DNA of 49,031 nt from an uncultured Clostridium sp. (GTDB taxonomy: Bacteria > Bacillota > Clostridia > TANB77 > CAG-508), in NCBI GenBank assembly GCA_900551615.1, contig URWN01000009.1, forward strand, positions 1 through 49,031, in the 5' to 3' direction. Position 1 is the first letter of the stretch; each line of letters starts with the position of its first letter. Positions 42,882 through 49,031 of this stretch are shown piece after piece. The position numbers and the translations under genes are program-made. Under the pieces are notes generated by a model that was not told the origin of the DNA, did not search any database, and saw only the letters and a program-made list of their open reading frames with translations.

Positions 42882-45008
42882 ATGAATAAAGAAAATATTA
42901 TTTTAGAATTCATGAAAGATGAAAACTATACTCCAATGAAAGCAAAAGAAATAGCGATTTTATTAGGAGTGCCAAAAAAAGAATATAATCAATTTACACA
43001 AACACTAAAAAAATTAGAAGAAGACTATAAAATAGTAAAGAACAAGAAAAATAGATATAGAGTAATTGGCGAAAACTTTGTAGAAGGAACATATAGAAAA
43101 AATCAAAAAGGATTTGGTTTTGTGAAAATAGAAAATGATGAAGATGAAATTTATATTTCAAAAGAAGATTCATTAAATGCATTAAATGGTGACAAAGTTT
43201 TAGTTGAAATAATAGAAGAAAAGAATAAAATAAAAAGAGCAGAAGGAAAAATAAAGAAAATAATAAAACATGAGAAAGATACAGTAGTTGGTACATTTCA
43301 AAAAAGTCAAAATTTTGGATTTGTAGTACCAGACGAAAAAAGCTTTGGAACAGATATATTTATTTCAAAAAATAATTTTGGGAAAGCAAAAAATGGATAT
43401 AAAGTAGTAGTACAAATAACAAAATATCCTGAAAAAGGAAAAAATGCAGAAGGAAAAATAATAGAAGTGCTAGGGTCACCAGAGCAAGCTGGGGTAGATA
43501 TGTTATCATTAATAAAAGAATACAATTTACCATCAACATTTCCAGAACAAGTTGTAGAAGAAGCCAAAAAATATGGAGATAAAATAGACTCTAAAGATAT
43601 ACCAAACCGTGTTGATTGTAGAGGACATGTGATTTTTACAATAGATGGAGAAGATGCCAAAGATTTGGACGATGCTGTAAGAGTAATAAAATTAGATAAT
43701 GGAAATTACAGATTAGATGTTCATATAGCAGATGTAAGCCACTATGTCAAAGAAGGAAGCTTTTTAGATAAAGAAGCTCAAATTAGAGGAACAAGTATTT
43801 ACATGCTTTCAAGAGTAATTCCAATGTTACCAAAAGAACTATCAAATGGAATATGTAGCTTAAATGCAGGTGAAGACAGATTTACACTTTCATGTTCAAT
43901 GGAAATTAATCCAGAAGGAAAAACAATAGGAGTAGAAGTATATAAAGGAATAATAAATGTACGTGAAAGAATGAATTATCATGATGTACAAAAAATAATA
44001 GATAAATCAGATGAAACAGTTTTAAAAAGATATGAGAAATATATTAAAGACTTTGAATTAATGGCAGAACTTGCAACAATTTTGAAAGAAAGAAGATTAA
44101 AGCAAGGCTATTTGAATCTTGATATACCAGAAAGCAAAATTGATTTAGACGAAAATGGAAGAGCAGTAAATGTAGGAAAATATGAAACAAGTTTTAGTAA
44201 TGAAATAATAGAGCAATTTATGCTAAGTGCAAATGAAGCAATTGCAGAAAAATTTTATTGGTTAGAAGCACCATTTATTTATAGAGTTCATGAGGATCCG
44301 GACTTAGATAAAATAAAAGACTTAAACAAATTTTTATTTAATTTTGGTTTAAAAATCAAAGTTGTCAATGAAAAGGTATATCCAACAGAAGTATCAAAAA
44401 TATTAGAAGAAATAAAAGGAAAAGACGAAGAAAAAGTTGTATCAACATTAATTTTAAGAACACTTAAAGTTGCAAGATACGAATCAGAAAACAAAGGACA
44501 CTTTGGAATTGCAAGTAAATATTATTGTCATTTTACATCACCAATAAGAAGATATCCAGACTTATTCATACACAGAATAATATCAAAATATTTAGAAGAC
44601 AATTATGTTGTAGATGAAGATTGGCTTGAAGAATATCAAGAAAAAGCAGAACAAAGAGCAGCATCATCTTCAGATAGAGAAAAAGTTGCAACTAAAGTTG
44701 AAAGAGATAGTGAAGACTTGAAAAAAGCTGAATTTATGCAAGATAAAATTGGTGAAGAATATGAAGGTATTGTTTCATCTGTTACTCAATTTGGAATTTT
44801 TGTTGAACTTGAAAATACAGTTGAAGGCTTAATCAGGTTTGAAAATCTGGGTGATGAGTATTTTATTTATGATGAAGAAAGAAAAAGACTTATAGGGGAA
44901 AAGACTAATACAACATACAAAATAGGTGATAAAGTTAAAATTAGAGTTATTTCTGCTAACAAGATGCTAAGACAAATTGATTTTGAAATAGTAAAAGAAC
45001 CAATCTGA
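42882..45008 (+). CDS. rnr: Ribonuclease R
   Basis: RNase R is a processive 3'-5' exonuclease that clears structured RNA and, with SmpB and tmRNA, decays stalled messages. The protein (708 aa from ATG 42882, after GAAAGGA) has an N-terminal helix-turn-helix, two cold-shock domains (about 65-210), the RNB core with DGEDAKDLDDAV, HIADVSHYV and SPIRRYPDL, and a C-terminal S1 domain. smpB and ssrA, usual downstream neighbours, are absent; a structured RNA gene follows instead. Confidence 0.95.
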   Translation: MNKENIILEFMKDENYTPMKAKEIAILLGVPKKEYNQFTQTLKKLEEDYKIVKNKKNRYRVIGENFVEGTYRKNQKGFGFVKIENDEDEIYISKEDSLNALNGDKVLVEIIEEKNKIKRAEGKIKKIIKHEKDTVVGTFQKSQNFGFVVPDEKSFGTDIFISKNNFGKAKNGYKVVVQITKYPEKGKNAEGKIIEVLGSPEQAGVDMLSLIKEYNLPSTFPEQVVEEAKKYGDKIDSKDIPNRVDCRGHVIFTIDGEDAKDLDDAVRVIKLDNGNYRLDVHIADVSHYVKEGSFLDKEAQIRGTSIYMLSRVIPMLPKELSNGICSLNAGEDRFTLSCSMEINPEGKTIGVEVYKGIINVRERMNYHDVQKIIDKSDETVLKRYEKYIKDFELMAELATILKERRLKQGYLNLDIPESKIDLDENGRAVNVGKYETSFSNEIIEQFMLSANEAIAEKFYWLEAPFIYRVHEDPDLDKIKDLNKFLFNFGLKIKVVNEKVYPTEVSKILEEIKGKDEEKVVSTLILRTLKVARYESENKGHFGIASKYYCHFTSPIRRYPDLFIHRIISKYLEDNYVVDEDWLEEYQEKAEQRAASSSDREKVATKVERDSEDLKKAEFMQDKIGEEYEGIVSSVTQFGIFVELENTVEGLIRFENLGDEYFIYDEERKRLIGEKTNTTYKIGDKVKIRVISANKMLRQIDFEIVKEPI

Positions 45009-45012
45009 TTTT

Positions 45013-45040
45013 TTGCTTATTTAAAAGATTATGTTATAGT
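45013..45040 (+). promoter_or_regulatory. Promoter of the ncRNA gene downstream of rnr
   Basis: TTGCTT (45013-45018), a 16-base spacer, then TATAGT (45035-45040), just after the rnr stop. Confidence 0.5.
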
Positions 45041-45267
45041 TCAGCAAGAATAATGCGGTTTATACCTAAAGATGATAGTTTTCATAATTTTTTCGGTTGC
45101 CCTACATATGTTTACAAATTCTAATGTAAATGATTTAACAAACCCTAGTGGTAGGAACCTTTAAATCATTTACTTAAGAATTTGTAAAACTATTTCTGTT
45201 ACATTCAAAAATATATTCAAACTATCATGCTTAGGTATCACCTGCTGTATTCTTAGTGAACTGTAAC
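45033..45267 (+). ncRNA. Structured non-coding RNA, rod-like with central bulge (6S-like candidate)
   Basis: There is no coding frame, but the whole segment folds on itself. The arm 45033-45082 (with AGCAAGAATAATGCGG and ATACCTAA, GATGATAGTTT) pairs with 45219-45267 (AAACTATCATGC, TTAGGTAT, CCTGCTGTATTCTTAGTGAAC). An inner hairpin joins ACAAATTC...TGTAAATGATTTA (45114-45137) to TAAATCATTTAC...GAATTTGT (45162-45185) and is capped by CCTA-GTGG-TAGG. Between the two helices lies a large unpaired bubble. Promoter, about 220 bases of RNA and a strong terminator make an independent gene. The shape recalls 6S RNA, but I cannot confirm the family from memory. Confidence 0.6.
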
Positions 45268-45288
45268 AAAATCTAACAATTAATTTAT

Positions 45289-45328
45289 AAAAAGTATTCT
45301 AAATACTTGCTATTTAGAATACTTTTAT
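45289..45328 (+). terminator. Terminator of the ncRNA gene
   Basis: AAAAAGTATTCTAAATA (45289-45305) pairs with TATTTAGAATACTTTT (45311-45326) around CTTGC. Confidence 0.9.
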
Positions 45329-45347
45329 TATATAATAGAAAAAATCC

Positions 45348-45370
45348 TCGAAATATAACTATATTTCGAG
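45348..45370. repeat. Small perfect hairpin upstream of the symporter gene
   Basis: CTCGAAATAT and ATATTTCGAG form a short inverted repeat about 95 bases before the next gene; operator or leader hairpin. Confidence 0.45.
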
Positions 45371-45463
45371 TTACCTTAAAAAACGAGTTCGTATCAAAAT
45401 TAGAGCTGTAAAATAAAAACTCCAAAAAAGCTTAAAAAGAAAAACGAACAGAAAGGTAGTATT

Positions 45464-46729
45464 ATGAAAAAATTTTTATCAAATTACAAATCAACAATTA
45501 TACTTCTAGTTGCAATAATTGTTGGAAGCATCATAGGAATAATCTTTAAAGAAAAAGCAACTATATTAAGCCCATTGGGTGATTTATTCTTAAATCTATT
45601 ATTAGTTATAATTATCCCACTAATATTTTTAAACATAACCACCGCAATATCAAAAATGAAACAACCAAAAAGACTAGGAAAAATAATTGGTTCAATATTA
45701 TTAGTATTTGTTCTAACATCAGTTATAGCAGTATTAATAGGATTTGCAAGTACATATTTTGTAAAACTAATAAACACTGAAGATGGACAGCAAATAAGAG
45801 CAACACTAGAAAGTGCAGAAAATTCAACAGATTCTCAAGATTCAGAAGAAGATGATATGACAATTGCAGACAGAACTGTAAAACTACTTACAGTAAATGA
45901 TTTCTCAAAACTATTTTCAAAAGACAATATAATTGCTCTTTTAGTATTCTCAATAATAGTAGGAATAGCAATAAATATGTCAGGAGAAAAAGGAGAACCA
46001 TTTAGAAAAGTACTAGAATCAGCAAATAGCGTAATGGAAAACATAGTAAAAATTATAATGTACTATGCACCAATAGGACTTGGATGTTATATGGCTTCAT
46101 TTATAGGAAGTTTTGGAACATCAATAGCAGTAGGATACTTAAAAACATTTTTTGTATATCTAATAATTGCAATATTATATTATTTTATAATGTATAGTGT
46201 ATATGCATTTATAGCCGGTGGAAAAAATGGAGTAAGAGCATTTTGGAAACATGTTATTCCTGCAACAGTTACAGCGATGGGAACATGTTCAAGTGCAGCT
46301 TGTATACCAATAAATATAGAATCAACAAAAAAAATGGGAGTTCCAGACGATATAGCAGAAACAACAATACCATTAGGAACAAGCTTCCACAAAGATGGTT
46401 CTATAATAGGGTCAGTATTTAAAATAATGTTTTTAGTAGGTTTATTTGGAACAAGTTTAGCAACAGCAGGAGATATTTTTGGAGTTTTAGGTGTTGCATT
46501 ACTTGCAAATTTACTAATAACAGCAGTTCCAATAGGTGGGGGAACTATATCAGAAATGTTAATTATAACTATGTTAGGATATCCTGTTGCATCATTGCCA
46601 ATATTAACAATAATTGCAACAATAATAGATATGCCTGCAACTGTTCTAAATGTAGTTGGAGATGATGTTTCTTCAATGCTTGTTACTAGAATAGTTGATG
46701 GGAAGAAGGGATTTAGGGACGTTCTTTAA
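45464..46729 (+). CDS. Dicarboxylate/amino acid:cation symporter (DAACS family)
   Basis: The 421-residue polytopic protein belongs to the glutamate/aspartate symporter family. It has about eight helices, two re-entrant hairpins with the serine-rich GTCSSAACIP and the later IPIGGGTISEMLI, and a TSFHKDGSIIGSVFK motif in place of the NMDGT motif. An acidic, serine-rich extracellular loop (NSTDSQDSEEDD) is unusual in length. AGAAAGG precedes ATG 45464. Substrate (glutamate, aspartate, serine or C4-dicarboxylate) cannot be decided. Confidence 0.88.
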   Translation: MKKFLSNYKSTIILLVAIIVGSIIGIIFKEKATILSPLGDLFLNLLLVIIIPLIFLNITTAISKMKQPKRLGKIIGSILLVFVLTSVIAVLIGFASTYFVKLINTEDGQQIRATLESAENSTDSQDSEEDDMTIADRTVKLLTVNDFSKLFSKDNIIALLVFSIIVGIAINMSGEKGEPFRKVLESANSVMENIVKIIMYYAPIGLGCYMASFIGSFGTSIAVGYLKTFFVYLIIAILYYFIMYSVYAFIAGGKNGVRAFWKHVIPATVTAMGTCSSAACIPINIESTKKMGVPDDIAETTIPLGTSFHKDGSIIGSVFKIMFLVGLFGTSLATAGDIFGVLGVALLANLLITAVPIGGGTISEMLIITMLGYPVASLPILTIIATIIDMPATVLNVVGDDVSSMLVTRIVDGKKGFRDVL

Positions 46730-46730
46730 A

Positions 46731-46780
46731 ATCCCTCTTTTAGGGGATTCGGGGACAGTGCTCCCAATCCCTCTTTTTTA
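46731..46780 (+). terminator. Nested terminator hairpins after the symporter gene
   Basis: AATCCC-TCTTTTA-GGGGATT overlaps GGGATTCGGGGACAG / CTCCCAATCCC, then TCTTTTTTA. Alternative pairings of the same GGGATT arm are possible. Confidence 0.65.
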
Positions 46781-46795
46781 TATACAAAATATTTA

Positions 46796-46830
46796 AAAGA
46801 GATTTAGAACACTGAACTCTAAATCCCTAA
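46796..46830 (-). terminator. Terminator of dgt
   Basis: On the minus strand GGGATTTAGAGTT pairs with the complementary GTTCTAAATC, followed by a T run. Confidence 0.75.
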
Positions 46831-48032
46831 AAATGTATAATTTCATTATAAATTTCAATAGCAAAATTATCAGTCATACCAGAAATATAGTAAATAATAG
46901 CCTTGCAAAAATCCTTTTCATTATCAATAGAAAACAAAACCTTATTTTTTAATTTTAATTCATCTCGATTTCCAAAATCATAATAATTATGAATAAAATC
47001 AATAAATCCATTTCCAAGTTTTGGATATGTAAAACTTAGATTTTTCAAATTATCTAATGTATTAGAACCCGCATAAGTTGATTTTAATAAATTATAAATT
47101 TCAGTTATTACAAGATTAAAATAACGTCTAGAAGGCAAAATTCTTTTACAAGAATATATATTTTTATAGTTAAAATCTTTAATCTTATCCATCAAATCTA
47201 GGGATTTTTTAGAAAAACATAATCCCTTTTCTGGTGAAGAATTTTCACATAAATCATGTATTAAATTGTTTATTATAATAGTATTGTTTATTTGTTCATT
47301 TCCAGAAGTTATATTTAATAATGAAAATAATTCATCAACATGTTCGTCTAAAATTCCTAAAGTAATAGCATCTTCAATATCACGACAAATATAAGAAATT
47401 TTATCTGAGATTTTAACAACACATCCTTCCCATGTGTATGGAGCATATTGATTTGGATAATTATAATCATGTAAATTTATATACTCTGTTCTAGGACGTA
47501 CACAATTTTCATCAATTTCTCCACAATGAGAAATTATACCATCCCTTACGGCATATGTTAAATCTAGATTTTGCATAAATTTGTTGTTATCTTCTAAAAG
47601 TTCAACATTATCAACGAATTCTAACCCATTTTTTTCGTGCCAGAAAGGGTAACCTAAATCTCTTTTTGAAATTTCAGATAATATTTTCTCACCTTCATGT
47701 CCAAAAGGACTGTGTCCGATATCATGAGCAACAGAAATTGCCTTTGTAAGTTCTGTATTTAGACCTAAGTTTTTGGCAATTGAGTAACTTATAGACTCTA
47801 CATGTGTTACATGTTCAATTCTTGTGCAAATGTGGTCATTTTCTGGTGAAAAGAAAACTTGAGTTTTATGTTTTAATCTTCTATATGCATTGCTGTGTAT
47901 TATTCTTGTGTAATCTCTTTCAAAATCATTTCTTATATCATTATTTCTTGGATATAATGGAGTTTCTCTTTTTGTTGCTTTTTCCCAATTTAGATTTTCT
48001 GGATTTGTAGAATATTTTTCAAATTTTTTCAT
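46827..48032 (-). CDS. dgt: Deoxyguanosinetriphosphate triphosphohydrolase-like HD protein
   Basis: This enzyme cleaves dNTPs to the nucleoside and triphosphate and so shapes the dNTP pool. The protein (401 aa) has the family opening RRLKHKTQVFFSPENDHICT, the HD metal motif TRIEHVTHVESIS and AHDIGHSPFGHEGE, and a later EGCVVKISDKISYICRDIED. GGAGG precedes the ATG. The deoxynucleoside-kinase-like gene on the other strand, reading away from it, also acts on nucleotides, so the pair may handle dNTP balance. Confidence 0.88.
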   Translation of the reverse strand: MKKFEKYSTNPENLNWEKATKRETPLYPRNNDIRNDFERDYTRIIHSNAYRRLKHKTQVFFSPENDHICTRIEHVTHVESISYSIAKNLGLNTELTKAISVAHDIGHSPFGHEGEKILSEISKRDLGYPFWHEKNGLEFVDNVELLEDNNKFMQNLDLTYAVRDGIISHCGEIDENCVRPRTEYINLHDYNYPNQYAPYTWEGCVVKISDKISYICRDIEDAITLGILDEHVDELFSLLNITSGNEQINNTIIINNLIHDLCENSSPEKGLCFSKKSLDLMDKIKDFNYKNIYSCKRILPSRRYFNLVITEIYNLLKSTYAGSNTLDNLKNLSFTYPKLGNGFIDFIHNYYDFGNRDELKLKNKVLFSIDNEKDFCKAIIYYISGMTDNFAIEIYNEIIHF

Positions 48033-48161
48033 TTTGTTCCTCCTTTGAAATAAGTATTTTTATTTTACTACAAATGTTAATAAAAATCTATAAATTTATT
48101 GAAATAGAAAAGATAAAATAGTATAATAATTTTGTAAAATATATTGAAGGGAGTTCGTATA

Positions 48162-48287
48162 ATGTTTAATTTAGTAAAAGATGATTTTGATGATAATATG
48201 GATGATATAATGAATTCAATTAATAAAATGTTAGAAGATGATACAGAAAATGAAAAAATAGAAGATAAAGAAAAAGAGGAGAAATAA
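48162..48287 (+). CDS. Small acidic protein upstream of the kinase
   Basis: The 41-residue frame from ATG 48162 follows AAGGGAG. It is strongly acidic with repeated Asp/Glu and Lys (MFNLVKDDFDDNMDDIMN, then EDKEKEEK). The last codons, GAG GAG, supply the ribosome site of the next gene, which starts two bases after this stop codon. It could be a leader peptide coupling translation of the kinase gene or a small protein of its own. No family recognised. Confidence 0.5.
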   Translation: MFNLVKDDFDDNMDDIMNSINKMLEDDTENEKIEDKEKEEK

Positions 48288-48289
48288 AA

Positions 48290-48865
48290 ATGGCAAATTC
48301 AAAAATAATAGTAGTAGAAGGACCACAAGGCGCAGGAAAAACGACAATAACAGATTTTTTAAGACATACATTACCATATTCAAATTTGTATAGAATGTCA
48401 GGAACAGCAGATAGCACAGTTGCAGGCAAGAAAAAAGCAGAAGATATGTATGTTGACTTAATAGAATATATAAAAAAGATGGAAAATAAAAGTATTAATT
48501 TAATTTTTGATAGAACATTTTTTACGGAGGAAAATTATTGTAGATTAGGAGTAAAACAGTATTCATTTACAGATGTTTATGAAAAATTATTAGATGAATT
48601 TGCTAATTTAGATTTTGAAATATATTATATAACATTGTATTTAGAAAATGAAAATGAATACGTCGAGAGACTAAAAAGAGACGGAAAAGCTGTTTTTAAA
48701 GGTGCAGAATTTAAAGCTGAAAATAGTAAAAAACAACAAAAAATATATCTAGAAATGTCAGATGAAATTAAAGCAAAATATCCTAATGTTAATGTTTTAA
48801 ATGTAGCAAATGATAAAGATTTAGAGGATACAAAAAAAGAAATAAGAGAATTTATACAATATTAA
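48290..48865 (+). CDS. Deoxynucleoside kinase/thymidylate-kinase-like P-loop protein
   Basis: The 191-residue protein has the P-loop EGPQGAGKTT (10-19) and the DR motif in IFDRTFFTEENYCRLG, then a lid region with VERLKRDGKAVFKG. These are features of the dNK/dTMP-kinase fold; thymidylate kinase would need a DR(Y/F/H) and longer lid arginine motif that I do not see clearly. Phosphorylation of a (deoxy)nucleoside or nucleotide is expected. It is coupled to the small acidic frame upstream by the overlap of that gene with its ribosome site. Confidence 0.75.
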   Translation: MANSKIIVVEGPQGAGKTTITDFLRHTLPYSNLYRMSGTADSTVAGKKKAEDMYVDLIEYIKKMENKSINLIFDRTFFTEENYCRLGVKQYSFTDVYEKLLDEFANLDFEIYYITLYLENENEYVERLKRDGKAVFKGAEFKAENSKKQQKIYLEMSDEIKAKYPNVNVLNVANDKDLEDTKKEIREFIQY

Positions 48866-48961
48866 TAAAGAAGCTATATATAAACTTTTTAATAATTATA
48901 GTATTTTAAAAATTTATTATATAAAAAATAAAGAAAAAATGAAAAAAATAAACAAATATAG

Positions 48962-48990
48962 TTGACAACAAACAAAATTAGCGCTATACT
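48962..48990 (+). promoter_or_regulatory. Strong promoter for a gene beyond the window
   Basis: TTGACA (48962-48967), a 17-base spacer, then TATACT (48985-48990). The leader ends at the window edge with AAAGAGG, possibly the next ribosome site. Confidence 0.75.
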
Positions 48991-49031
48991 ATGTTTGTGA
49001 ACAACAAAACGAAGTCGGATGAAGAAAGAGG

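Noticed and set aside
45033..45267. tmRNA (ssrA) downstream of rnr
   Set aside because: The tRNA-like ends, a tag frame ending in Ala-Ala, and the usual conserved 5' block are not visible.
1..49031. DGR template repeat or reverse transcriptase in the window
   Set aside because: No other GC-rich segment matching the variable repeats and no frame with reverse-transcriptase motifs was seen; the machinery must lie elsewhere.
1..49031. CRISPR array, tRNA or rRNA genes
   Set aside because: No regularly spaced repeats and no tRNA or rRNA segments were recognised on either strand.

Overview
This window is very AT-rich chromosomal DNA from a Gram-positive, endospore-forming Firmicute, most likely an uncultured clostridial lineage. 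Sporulation genes (BofC-like, BofA, PdaA, YqfC, YqfD), an Agr peptide quorum-sensing locus, a glmS ribozyme, CdaA and a McsA-type zinc-finger ClpE all point that way. Housekeeping genes dominate, on both strands, and most transcription units end in clear Rho-independent hairpins.

Layout. 1-0.7 kb: 3' end of a surface pilin-like gene with a GC-rich hypervariable segment, followed by the remains of a MutS-domain-I-like gene. 0.8-5.5 kb: NlpC/P60 hydrolase, comEC, BofC-like. 5.5-11.5 kb: pgsA and clpE (minus), a small unknown gene, a DUF3298-like anchored protein, htrA (minus). 11.7-18 kb: pilin-like protein, rnhB, pdp, cdaA, truA, a DUF2651-like protein, a heavy-metal exporter. 18-23.5 kb: an orphan VirD4/TraG-like ATPase, yaaL-like DUF2508 and bofA, then glmS with its ribozyme. 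23.6-29.2 kb: uvrC, a GT39-like glycosyltransferase, an RlmI-like methyltransferase, an RluA-family pseudouridine synthase. 29.4-32.5 kb: agrBD facing agrC/agrA. 32.7-39.2 kb: pdaA, yqfC, yqfD, an unknown gene where phoH normally sits, ybeY, DUF3048, ylbF, a membrane zinc peptidase. 39.2-45.3 kb: a second complete pilin-like gene with a hypervariable segment and a MutS-like remnant, secG, a long structured non-coding stretch, an Rpn nuclease, rnr, and a probable structured ncRNA gene. 45.4-49 kb: glutamate/dicarboxylate symporter, dgt, a deoxynucleoside-kinase-like P-loop protein.

Two things stand out. (1) Every frameshifted conserved gene here (comEC four times, the RluA-family synthase once, the DUF2651-like gene once) is broken in the same way: one extra C directly before a GGN glycine codon, which creates an in-frame CGG. 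Reading by eye, I find no other in-frame CGG codon in any intact gene of the window on either strand. Skipping the C at each CGG (+1) restores full-length proteins with the expected conserved glycines. This suggests that CGG is unassigned or starved in this lineage and acts as a +1 recoding signal (CGGN read as Gly); a systematic sequencing artefact is the main alternative. (2) The two pilin-like proteins carry paralogous segments of about 140 bp, 44-49% GC in an otherwise AT-rich gene. They differ at 17 codons, all ending in C or T in both copies, the mark of adenine-directed diversification of AAY codons by a diversity-generating retroelement (DGR). No reverse transcriptase or template repeat lies in the window, so it would act in trans from elsewhere. 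Each target is followed by a decayed MutS-domain-I-like frame, a type of gene reported beside DGRs.
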